Source of the DNA: Tetrapyrgos nigripes | Lineage: Eukaryota > Basidiomycota > Agaricomycetes > Agaricales > Campanellaceae | Assembly: GCA_013368315.1 (NCBI GenBank) | Contig: JAACJM010000010.1 | Coordinates: forward strand, 434,001 to 498,000 | DNA: 64,000 bases | Direction of reading: 5' to 3' | Shown here: positions 48,715-58,877 of the stretch, one piece after another | How positions within the stretch are numbered: the first letter of the stretch is position 1 | How the letters are laid out: each line of letters opens with the position of its first letter | Program-made: the position numbers and the translations under genes | The notes under the pieces: model-generated | What the model was told of the DNA's origin: nothing | Databases searched by the model: none | Seen by the model: only the letters and a program-made list of their open reading frames with translations

Positions 48715-49127
48715 CGAGTACAGGTTCTAGACGGAGTCGACGTTGAGTAGAACGAAAAGAAAGCTTGCTGATAATGCGATGACGCTTTAGTGCGAGTGGC
48801 CGGCATCATCATGATGCCGGTGATCCGAACTGTAGTTCTCGCGACCAGACGAATCTCTCACTTCAACTCTGTACAAGCCTCACTCCAATTTTGATTTTTG
48901 AGCTGCGGCAGCCAGCAGCCATTTGACCTGGACCTATGAAGGTCTGACCGTGTAACTGCGGGGGTTGGCTGCGCTTGATCAATGTAAAATACCCTTCCTT
49001 TAGGCTCATCTTCAAGTTTCTCGACCGTTTTTAAAAATTCAGCGGTTGATTTATATAAATGTCAGGGCATAGCTCTTTTTCTCAATCAATCCTTCCCCTT
49101 CTTCTGCTTCAATAATTTACTTACAGG
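48715..49127 (+). promoter_or_regulatory. Remnant promoter of the esterase pseudogene
   Basis: 413 bp between the MFS fragment and the esterase start codon. A TATA-like TTTATATAAAT lies at 49050-49060, about 70 bp before ATG 49128, followed by the pyrimidine-rich CCTTCCCCTTCTTCTGCTTC typical of fungal transcription starts. No other gene is visible. Confidence 0.5.
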
Positions 49128-51237
49128 ATGGTTGGTGGAATGCTTTCTTCTGCCGTCGCTTAGACTCGAACCACTCTTTTGCAAAGGTTTGATGAAAAGT
49201 CGATCAAACCGCGTCGCCAAGCGGTTTGGTCGACCTTTCATCAAACTTTTGCAGAAGTGACTGGCTCGAGTCTAGCCGTCGCTGCCTTCAGCCTCAAGTT
49301 GTCATCCCTTCATGTCCCTTCGGTTTCTGCCAGTCCGAGCCTCGTTAAACGCGCGGATAACACAACTGAGGTACCGACCGTGTACCTCAACTACACGACC
49401 GTCCAGGCATCCACCTACAACGAATCGGTTGGCTTCGCTGTATACAGTAACATTCGTTTTGCTCAACCGCCTGTCGGCGATCTTCGTTGGGCTGCGCCAC
49501 AGCCACCGCTGAACGACTCGACAGTTCGCAACGGCACATGGTCTACCAACGGCACTCGGTTGCACGGTGGACGAGGATTGCTTATTCCTCGATGTCTGGG
49601 CCCCAACCAAGGCCAGCAAGACAAAAAACTTCCTGTCTTCGTCTTGTACGCCTGCTTTGCTTGTCTCCTTTCCCGCGCATATTCTGACTAGTCATGCCTT
49701 CAGCGTCTACGGCGGTGGTTACTCTGGCGGATCGAAGGGTGGAAACACGCCTGAGGGCCTCTTTGCTCGTTCCGACAATGGCATTCTCTTCATCGCTGCC
49801 AACTACCGCGTAAGCTCTGCTTAATTTTAGGAACTTTGGTGCTATGAACGCATTGGTCGATCATCAGCTTGGCTTCCTTGGTTTCGCGAACGGTGCCACC
49901 ATTCAAAAGAACGGCGTCGACAACGCGGGCTTCCACGACGTACGCGCGACCCTCGAATGGTGAGTTTTCGATCATTCTCTCACTTCGTAGTCTCTTACTG
50001 TGTGTCCAGGATTCAGGAATATATCGAAGAGTTCGGTGGTGATCCCAACCAAGTGACCGTTGGTGGCCAAATTTACTACCAGATCGCGGCGTACGGTGGC
50101 GAGAAGGACCTTCCATTCCAACGTGCCATTGCCATGTCTGGTGCTGGTGTGCTCAATGCTGGTCATGCCTGGCCCGAGTACTTCGAGAACCTCTCCTCCA
50201 TCATCGGCTGCGGTAAGGACGCGTCAAACGGCATCAGTCTCGACGGGGAGGCGGAGCAAATCGCTTGCATGCGCAACGTCAGCTTCGCAGACATCAACAG
50301 CGCCAACACGCAAGTTCTCAGCAACGTCAACGCATGCGCCCTCTGCGGTTGGGTTCACTCTCCAGCCTATGTCCGATGGTGATTTTGCTCCTAACGTTAG
50401 CTCAACCGGGGTCTCTCCTGGCGGACTGAACTAACCGTTGTGTCTTAGCTTTGCAACTACGGCTTCAACATCGGCAAATTCAACAAAAACGTTCAACTCA
50501 TGATCGAGCACGAGTCCAACACGAGAAACTATGCCACCGTCACAACCGAGCAGGACTTCCGCCAGCAGCTCCGTGCTATCTTTCCCAGCATGCGCGAGTC
50601 CGTCATCGCTAGCATCGAGCAGGTCTACCCGTCCTCTGCCTATGCGAACCAGAGCGAGCGTTTAACATTACGCGCACACGGTACAGGAGTACGATATCAC
50701 GTCCAAGGCCCTCCCTCCTGCAAAGGCGCTGAACGGTGAGACATACAACTACGTATCCCACCTCGGCTCTGCTACGCACGGCTCTGACCAGTCCTATGCC
50801 TTTTACGGTGCGTATCGGCCATCTCGTTCATATATCTCCTCAATAACTAACTTCGTCAACAAATTCGTAGGCCAAGACACTAGTGCTAGTATGGATGGTG
50901 ACGGTGGTTCCGAAGAGATCAACGAGGAGATCGCAATCACGTTCCAGCAGTACCTTGTCTCCTTTATCATCACGGGCGACCCCAATGCTAAGTTCAGCAA
51001 CTTTACCAACTGGCCAAAATATGGCTCGGAAGGTAACGTTCTTGCTATAAACGACACTTCCGGTCTCTCTATCGTGAGCGACGAGCTTGACACTGAGGCC
51101 GTTCGTTTCTGGAATACGGTATGTTCCCTTTCCTTTGAATTACGTATGCGACCTCTGATGCCGGTCCTTTTAATATGGCTCCTTACAACTGATCCGTATT
51201 CGGATCGTATGAGTCGCAGGATACGAGAGCGAAGTGA
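49128..51237 (+). pseudogene. Type-B carboxylesterase/lipase pseudogene
   Basis: Clear alpha/beta-hydrolase carboxylesterase remains: VGFAVYSNIRFAQPPVGDLRW, DEDCLFLDVWAPTKASKTK, VYGGGYSGGSKGG, GILFIAANYR, GFHDVRATLEWIQEYIEEFGG, DPNQVTVGGQ, FQRAIAMSGAG and a C-terminal SATHGSDQSYAFYG. Damage: a 114-bp insertion puts a TAG after the eleventh codon in the signal peptide; frames change near 49560 and back at an A6 run (49623-49628); frames change again near 50340, 50663 and 50690. The nucleophile elbow, expected as GGQSAG(A/G), reads GGQIYYQ, so the catalytic Ser and neighbours are deleted. The last exon would end at about 51237. An active form would have been secreted (signal peptide MLSSAVAAFSL.. 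after removing the insert). Its coding DNA is richer in C-ending codons than its neighbours. Confidence 0.87.
49161..49274. mobile_element. 114-bp foldback (MITE-like) insertion with 9-bp target-site duplication
   Basis: Arms 49161-49212 (52 nt) and 49221-49274 (54 nt) form a nearly complete hairpin around an 8-nt loop (GTCGCCAA). The ends are TAGACTCGA and TCGAGTCTA, exact inverse repeats. The arms differ at six sites plus a 2-nt gap, and five of the six are transitions. GCCGTCGCT occurs immediately on both sides (49152-49160 and 49275-49283), a 9-bp target-site duplication. Removing the insert plus one repeat restores a continuous secretory signal sequence. A 9-bp duplication with long terminal inverted repeats is most like Mutator-type non-autonomous elements; the superfamily is an inference. 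Confidence 0.88.
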
Positions 51238-51327
51238 CCAACGGGATTGTCTTCTTGTCAAGGTCACGATGCGCCACTGCGGCGGCGGAAGCTTTTGTCT
51301 TGCTCCCTTACATTCTGGTTTACTAGC

Positions 51328-51880
51328 GAAGAAAGGATTTGAAGATGTGATAATAGGCATATTCTGTACGGTACGGTTGTCCATCTAGCTAGTATACCCG
51401 ACACATGTGTTGTTAATTTCACCTCCTCTGGACATCCGAGCCATTGTCTGGTTTCTGAACTGGTTCACGACTTTGAGTTTGGGTTTGAGGGTTTTCCAGG
51501 GTTGTCATCTCCGCTGTCTCATCAGGCGCTGGGGATCTGTTCGAGTCGGGGATTCTGGACAATGCCAAAGACATGAGGAAGGCAATTGCAGCCCAAGGTA
51601 TTATCGAGATAAAACTCCACCTAACGCCGTCGCGAAAAGCATCCCGAACGATGGTCTGGAGATTAGGTGGAAGGTTGTTGATGGCTTGTAAGGAATCTAT
51701 CGCTCCTGCTACAGAAACCAGACTCGCGGCGTCAGTAGCAGACAATGCTCCTGACTCGAAAGCGTGTCGGATGAATCTTGATACTCTAGCGTTGAGTACT
51801 GCACCGCATTGTGCAAGGCCGACTGTGCCTCCCAGAGCTCTGAACTGTATCGGAGTTTTTTCAGAGTGAATGCAGTTTCT
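51328..51880. repeat. Segmental duplication, copy B
   Basis: Counterpart of 48068-48556. It starts with the 21-bp GAAGAAAGGATTTGAAGATGT (51328-51348), although no membrane-protein gene is present here. It continues with the inverted block (about 51358-51425) and then the last exon and the end of the last intron of the intact MFS gene. The membrane-gene tail next to an intact MFS 3' end suggests that the two genes were once direct neighbours. Confidence 0.8.
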
Positions 51881-53641
51881 AAGAAAATGAACTCACGAAA
51901 AGTATGAGCGCGGAAATAACCGCGACGTGTTCCTTTCCTTGAGTGAACCTTGCTTGTACATTGACTGTTCCGATGGTCAGTCCGGAGCCCACACCTGCCA
52001 TGACCATAAAGCTGTTGAAACTAGTTCAAATAGCTGTAAAAACACGTTAGAGCTCTGTGCTTACCCATTAACCAAACCCTGATTAGACTCATTCATTCCC
52101 ATAGACACAAGACCCAATGCAATAGGTATGACCAAACTCCCCAATATGATCGCATATCTGGGCTAGCAGGCAGTCAGTGGCGCATGTGACAGCAAGTAGA
52201 AAACATAGCATACCTGTCTAGTTTTGCTAATAATAAATACGCCAATGAGAGTCCCGCCTCCCATTCCGGGAGCGAAATATACTAGCTGAACCCCAGCTCG
52301 TTGAGCTGAAAGTCCAGAGACGATGGTCATGAAGATCGCAATGAAATACATCATCGTGAGCATTATCATGCCTCCTACGAAAGAGATAACTTGCAAGGCG
52401 CAAGTGTCGTAGTTTCGGAAAAGCTGCAGAGGAATCATAGGTTCCGCCCAGAAGAGCTTCGAGGACGAGGTGTTTTGCAGTTCATGCTGCATTAGTATGT
52501 ACTCCCAAAAGACGAAAGCAATGAACAAGAGTCCACCAATCACGAAACTGACGATTACTTTGGCAGAACGCCATTCTTCTGTTGAACCCCAGTTCAAGGC
52601 CAAAAGGATTAGGATTCCTGCGCCGACAAATACAATGGTCCCAATCCAATCGACACGCAACGCTTTAGAAAACAGGGTTTCCTGTTCTTTGTACCCCACT
52701 GGTAGATGTTTAGGAGGCTGCCCAGCTTTCGTCTTCTTGCGAAGGAAGAAAAAGGCAAGAATCATGCCAAGCACGGTAGCGGGCAAACTGCTCATCTGTC
52801 AACTCTTGACTCGCATCGAGTGAGGTGGAGCAGCAACCTACTTGATTGCAAAAATCCAACGAAAAGACACGGCTGTCAGAAAGCCACCGATCACTGGTCC
52901 AACGCTATATCCTATCGCATATAGGATAAAGAGCATGGCGACCTGCCAGTTGTTGTCGTCTAGAGAGGAGGAGTCTGCTATGATTATACGGACTACCTAT
53001 TACGAATGTCTCAACGTCAGACATTAAGACAAGTGATAAGCTGCGAACATACCGCAAGAAGACCGGCTGCCCCTATGCCAGCAATTCCACGGCCGACCAG
53101 CATAGTCTCCATGTTTTGCGCAGCAGTACTTAACACACTCCCAAAAAGAAAGAATATCAGGGAAAGCTGTAAAGCAAAGTGGCGTCCAAAAATGTCTGAA
53201 ACCGACGCAAAGATTGGCAAAAAGACAGTCGAAGTCAGCACGTATGCGGTTCCAATATAGCTAGAGGAAAATGTTAGCATTGGATCACAAAGAGTATTCC
53301 GTTCTACCTCTGAAGATCGAGCCGACTGAAGAAGGACTGGAAATAGAGTTTGAATATAATCCGTCTGGATGTTTGCAAAACTCACTGCAATAGAGGTTTG
53401 AGCGGTTGCGACCACTGGTGAAAGTGCGGTGAGTGACAATACTGGGCATCCATAGCGAAGACACTTTACCGGTATAATCCAACGTTTCAAAGAAAATCGG
53501 AATAGCCAGTGCCACGGCGAGTTGAATCCTCCATATCCATGTTGCCCTATCAGTTTTGGCCTTGTTAGCAGAGGCAGCGCGAAGCTGGGGGTTTTTCTTC
53601 TCTGCACGCTTTCTCTTGATATATCGATAGGTGGCGATCAT
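51419..53641 (-). CDS. MFS multidrug/efflux transporter (DHA14-like)
   Basis: ATG 53641-53639. A basic N-terminus (YRYIKRKRAEKKNPQLRAAS) precedes many membrane helices. Key blocks: SSYIGTAYVLTSTVFLPIFAS, then VSDIFGRHFALQLSLIFFLFG (a motif A relative, D-x-F-G-R), GRGIAGIGAAGLLAV (motif B/C region with an Arg after G), VGPVIGGFLTAVSFRWIFAIN (motif C, GPxIGG), LPATVLGMILAFFFLRKK, ALRVDWIGTIVFVGAGILIL, YFAPGMGGGTLIGVFIIS and RALGGTVGLAQCGAVLN. The final helix is WSFISIIPWAAIAFLMSLALS, with a polar tail ending DNGSDVQRR and TGA 51421-51419. About 570 residues. DHA14 proteins export drugs and toxic metabolites by proton antiport; the substrate is unknown. Its 3' end is the source of, or sister to, the fragment at 48.1 kb. 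Confidence 0.9.
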
Positions 53642-54143
53642 GAAGTCCAGGGGAGCACAGTTGTGAATGGTATGGGGTGTTTATATATCTATATATATCT
53701 GACAATGACAGGCCATGAGCAAATTTAAAGGAACGCGTGCTTCATCTACAGCTTGTCTACAGCAGTAGAAAGACCAATGAAAGAATTCAGATTCAGCTAA
53801 GTGCTGCGGCCTTCCCATTAGGCCTTGAGGGCCGGGTCGAGGGCCAGGAAATTTTGGTCCGACCGGGACGTACAACAATGAATGTAGCCACTGATAGCAG
53901 ATCTACATACGCGCCTTGTAACTTGTAGCAGGCTGGACCTCGACGTTGGCGACTGGGTGTTTCTCCGTGGGTGCTTGAAAGCGGCAAGATCGGAGATATT
54001 GTTTGCTCATCCTAATGATTTTTTTGAGAGTTTTGCTACAAACGATGTTGAGAAATCGAGAAGGAAGCAACTTCCGGCAAATTTTGCCGGTGACGATCTT
54101 GTCCTCCTTGTCATCTTGCAGCTAGACCTGACCCGTATCATCC
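53642..54143. other. Intergenic between MFS and BET5 (divergent), with a 17-bp palindrome
   Basis: 502 bp. A TATA-rich run (TATATATCTATATATATCT) lies at about 53681-53699 next to the MFS start. CCGGCAAATTTTGCCGG (54074-54090) is a perfect inverted repeat around one central T, 54 bp before the BET5 ATG, and could be a dimeric transcription-factor site. GC-rich inverted patches (AGGCCTTGAGGGCC near 53820) are present but imperfect. No gene. Confidence 0.45.
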
Positions 54144-54885
54144 ATGACAATATACAGTCTGTACATATACGACAGGCGTGTATTTCTCGCTCATATCATC
54201 TCCTCTTTTCTTTTAAACATTTCCTAGGCATTGTACTTGCGTATACTACCAGGACTGGCACAGAACACGTCGTCCAAAGCCCTCTACAGAGGGCGGCATA
54301 CTTGTCGGCGTATCCCAAGCTGTATCTCCTCAACCTTCTGATCCTAATCCTCCCACGTCTTCAACCTATACGAGTCCTCGGAATACACTATTATCGTCCT
54401 CAGGCGTGGTAGTAGCCACGAATGAGTCACAATCGAACGCGTCTCCACTGCTCAAAGCCCCTCCTTCAGCTGCCACGGTTGCTAGTACTGGTCTATCGTT
54501 TGACGAGGAAGCCAAACTTGTTTATGGAGTGGTTCTTTCACTAAGAAACATGATCAAGAAGCTCTCTGGAAGGTAAGTCGACTTTATTTGCTGCCAGAAG
54601 TCTTCTGAAAGTTCTCGTAGGGATGAAAGCTTTGTCAATTATCGCACATCTGCATACAAACTGCACCTTTTTGAAACGCTCTCAGGCTACAAGTTTGTTA
54701 TGATCAGCGATCCCAATACCGATTCACTTCGCCTAGTCCTTCGTCAAATTTACGTTGGCCCGTTTCTGGAGTACGTCGTTCGAAATCCGTTGGTCAGCAT
54801 GGACTCGAAAGTGACAGGCATCGACAATGAGTATTTTAGAGCCAGCCTGGATCGTATGATACGGGGACTCTCGGTGTATGCTTGA
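54144..54885 (+). CDS. BET5: TRAPP complex subunit Bet5 (TRAPPC1)
   Basis: ATG 54144 gives MTIYSLYIYDR, joined to HCTCVYYQDWHRTRRPKP, the Bet5 longin-fold start. An insert follows (GGILVGVSQAVSPQPSDP..) of Ser/Pro/Asn-rich sequence, then LSFDEEAKLVYGVVLSLRNMI, KKLSGRDESFVNYRTSAYKLH, ETLSGYKFVMISDPNTDSLR, VLRQIYVGPFLEYVVRNPL and DRMIRGLSVYA. Bet5 is a core subunit of the TRAPP tether that activates Ypt1/Rab1 in ER-Golgi transport. The first intron (54176-54227) appears to be GC-AG: only the GCGTGT donor keeps the DRHCTCVYY frame. Stop TGA 54883-54885, 85 bp from the convergent FUN30 stop. Confidence 0.92.
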
Positions 54886-54970
54886 TGATAACGAGAAGTC
54901 AGGTAAATAGTCCTTCTAGTAGATAGTATTGTTTAATGTACACGATGCAGGGAATAGTTTGTACAAGACT

Positions 54971-57900
54971 CTATGATGGCGGTTCCATGGTTATGTCACC
55001 AGGATCTTTCTCCTCCTTCTCAAACTGTTGCCTCAAAGCATTCATCAAAGACGTCCTCATCTCCCTTTCAGGTGCACTCTCCCCCTTCTCGTCTTCGCCA
55101 GCGACAGCTTCATCCAGGGCTAGTTTCATTTGACCGAGTCTGAAAATGTCTTCCTCTATGGTGTCGCGAGCAATAAGCTTCACAACATCGACGTCCTGCT
55201 TCTGACCTATTCGGTAAGCACGATCTTGAGCTTGCCGATCATTGTGGGGATTGAAATCCTGGTCAAACCTGCGAAATTGACGATGAGAAAGTTAGGGATT
55301 GAAAAAACCAACATGAACGTACATGATGACCACTGATGCTGCAGTGAGATTGATCCCCATACCTAGAAGGAAGAGTAAGATGCCTGTAACATGTAACCTT
55401 GCCGAAAAGAAAACTAACCTCCTGCCTTCGTGGACAGTAGAAAGATCGGTATTGAGTCGTCTTCAGTGAACTCGTCAACAAGCGATTGGCGAACATCTAC
55501 TGGGGTAGACCCTTTGAGAACGAGATAATTAATGTCCTTTTGCGTCAAGATCACTTCGAGGATGTCGAGGACTTGAGTGAATTGGGAGAAGATCAAAACC
55601 TTGCGATCCTGTTTTCGGTAGGACTCGAGCAGCCTCATGAGCGCTTGAACCTTTCCGGAATTCAAAAAGCAGTCGTCTGGTTGCTTGAATTTACGAGTGC
55701 TCTACATAACGGATCTTCAGTTCGCTGAAATTGACTGCAGTTCGGCTAATACACTCACTTTGTAGGTACCGCAAAGGTGCTGCAATTCTGCATCGGTCAT
55801 TACAGTCATATCCTCTTTCACGATGTCGAAGAGGGCGCCGCGACGCTGGAAATCAGGCTCCTTGAGCAACTGCTTTGTTATGTTATTCAAGAGTTCATCT
55901 CCAAAGAGGGATCTGAATAGCATGGGATGAAGTGCAGCCTTGCGCAGATCCATCAAGACATTGGTACTGTTTTCGACATATTGCTTCTCCTTCGCCTTGG
56001 TGTTGGCACGACCCTTCTTGCCTGGTTTTCCCTTTCCGTTACTAGCCTCTTGGTCCGGTTCTGTTTCGACGACAACTTTGCGAGAACGCCGTAACGCATC
56101 CCGGTATATGATTCTCTGTTGAGACGTGATGTCGCACCATTCAATCTTTTCAATCTTCTTAGGAAGATCTTTGAGGACCTGAAAAGACATGAGGATGTGT
56201 AGAAAGCCAAAAGAGCGTCAGACTGACCTGGTCTTTGCGGCGACGTAGAACGAAAGGTGTCATCATCTTCTTGGCCCGTGATACCCGCTCCTGGGCGAGT
56301 AGGCTGACTTTGGAATCTCCTTTGACCTTAAAGATTGCCCTCAAGTCCTCGAGACTTTCGGCGAACTGATCCGGAAGGATGAAGTTCATCAAGGACTGAG
56401 CAGAAACGTGCGAGTTAGAAGAAGCGAGTCTAGAGTAAAACAGACGCACCACTAGTTCTTGCAAATTGTTTTGTAAAGGTGTTCCAGTAAGTAGGAGCCG
56501 CCATTTCGACTCAACCTTCAGCAGTGCTTGGTAACGTTGAGACTGAAAGTTTTTGAGGACATGGCCTTCGTCGAAAACACAACACTGTGTAACAGTCAGT
56601 AAAGATGTAGGATTAAAGAGTATTCTTGTCCTTACATCCCATTCAATACGACGGAAAAACTTGCGGTCTCCGTCTCCCTGAGCTAGATTGTACGTGGTGA
56701 TGAGCACATCCCAGCCGTCATCATTCTGACTTTTGGCTCTTCGAGTTTCCAAAAGTGTTTGCCGAAGGTGGACTCGGTCGTTCTTTCCTGCATAGTATGT
56801 TTGAACGGACAAAGAAGGTGCGAAACGTGCAAATTCTCGACACCAATTCTCAAGAGTAGAGGAACTGAAAATTGTAGGTAAGGAGAGGAGTGTAAAGCTA
56901 TAGCAGAATGCACTCACGGCACTACCACAAGGTGTGGACCCTTGTTCCCCTTCTCTTTGAGATATGCAAAGAAACTGATGACTTGGATCGTTTTGCCCAA
57001 ACCTGTAATGTGGCATGAGTATCAGCACACTGACGCGCAGTAAGGCAAACCAAACACTCACCCATTTCATCGGCCAGAATGCAACTCAAGCCTTTTTTAT
57101 AGAGAAGGTATAACCAATTAACTCCGAGTAGTTGATAGTCCTTGAGTTGAACGGTTTTTGAGAGTAGTGATGGCTGACTGAGCAGAGAGCCTTTGGACTT
57201 CCGGTTCTCCGTAGGGCCTAACGAACGTAAGCTAAGAGCACCGTCGTCTTCGACTTCTTCCGGTAGAGCTTTCCCTTGTGAGCCTGAGGTCCACGAAGCG
57301 ATGGAGGAGCGCAGATCACGACCAATGTCTTCACAGTCTTCTAAGATACTGTCCACTTGTGAATAACCCCGGAAAATATCAACGCAGTCTTCGAACAGAC
57401 GAGGACTGATGCCGGCAGGACCAGCTTTCTTCTTTCCCTGACTGAGCTTCGTGTTGAGATCATCGACAGAACTGAATGGTCGAAGGTCAATGATCGTGTT
57501 CGCTTGCTCAGATGAGCAACCTGAAGATATCTTGAGTCAGGCTTTGCTTCACGACGTAAATAACAGACACTGAAGACTGACCGCTGAGTTCCTGAAGAGC
57601 CTCTGGGCTCTTATTGTTGAAAAAGTTCAGTGCTTTCGTTTCCTCTGTAATCTCTATACGACTGCGCTTGGTTTCCCTGTCATCTTCATCATCTTCGTCT
57701 TCTGTATTTTCGGGGTCGGATTCAAGAACCATCTTCTTGATACGTTTGCGGGAAGGCTTTATTAGTGGGGTAGTCGGCGAAGCGGGAGTGAGATCTAAAG
57801 TGGTTATGGTTTTGGATACAGGAGGCGTTGCTACAGTTGTCGATGGCTTGCTTGCGAGCACGGGCCTATTGGCGTATATCATGGATTGCTTTCCCTTCTC

Positions 57901-58877
57901 TCGCGTAGCCAGACGCTGAGCCTTGCTGGCTTCCACGATGCTTTCTACTTTGCCGCTCTCCGTAGAAGCTGGAGGAGGATTCGGGTCCCATTTGGGGTCA
58001 GAAAGCAACTCTGTCGCCTTCTTAACATCCTTGTCCGCAGACACCCATGCAGCTTTAATTCGGTTCGGTGCTTCCGTGGGCATAGTCATCTTGAAACGGA
58101 GGAACTTTTGGTCCTGGAATATATCTTCTGTCGAAGCAGGTGCGGATTCGGTAGGACGACCGCGCACAATACGCGGCTTGGAAGGTCCAGCAACAGTTTC
58201 AGATAGGGAGTCCTCCGACGAGGTGACCTCATCCACGTTATCCGAGATGATTATTCGACGTTGTCCTGGTCTCTGGATCGCAGGCGAACCAGGCGAGCCC
58301 ATATGGACAGTAGTAGGAGAGCCTCCGCGATTCACGCGTTTGCGAGGCGGTCCTTCTGAATGCAATTCGCCATTAGATAGCGGACGAGCAGAAGAAGCAT
58401 TTGACGCTATTCCATTGGATGTGAATCCACTGGGCATGCTCAGGGGGTCAAAACCAAATGGACTGTATTGACTATTCCATGGGTTGGGCCGGGCGAAGCT
58501 GGAGTTCGCTGCCACGTCAGCGGACCATGGATGGTCAGGAGAGCGATGATAAGGGTGTTCTGGTGAAGCATCGAGTGGACTGGAGCTTGGAACTAGGATG
58601 TTACCGGTGGAGGAAGGTGTGACGGGGAAAAATCGTGAGGAGATGGTACCATCTCGAGATTGGACAGGGAGTGTTGGCAAGGTCGACAGCGACGAAGTAA
58701 GGGGTGTGGACGACGAAGAAGAGTTGGAAACTGGTTGACGGTTGAATCTGAGGTCATTCAAGGTGGCTGCTCTCTGAGAGATTGCCGGACCAGACTTGAG
58801 TCAGAACTGACCTGCAACATTAAAAAACGACTACTCACCTTCGCCCTCGAGGAATCCTCTTCGCTAGATAACATCAT
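54971..58877 (-). CDS. FUN30: SNF2 chromatin remodeller Fun30/SMARCAD1 (Fft3)
   Basis: ATG 58877-58875 begins [13 protein letters not shown], joined by a 44-nt intron to [18 protein letters not shown] long Ser/Pro-rich region contains a CUE-like ubiquitin-binding segment ([30 protein letters not shown]). Then come [21 protein letters not shown] and the ATPase: [40 protein letters not shown] (Walker A), [12 protein letters not shown] (DEGH), [52 protein letters not shown] and [20 protein letters not shown]. The AQDRAHRIGQ-type motif and the LKDYQ spacing are of the Fun30/Etl1 subfamily, which remodels H2A.Z and promotes end resection and heterochromatin maintenance. About 1,130 residues; stop TAG at 54971. 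Confidence 0.93.

Noticed and set aside
48371..48730. 119-codon plus-strand ORF across the MFS fragment
   Set aside because: Runs antisense to the recognisable MFS C-terminus and has no family resemblance.
49155..49275. Foldback insert acting as a clean new intron (introner-like)
   Set aside because: A GT in the left target repeat and an AG at the right junction exist, but splicing them removes 121 nt, not the 123 nt needed to keep frame, so it would not rescue the esterase.
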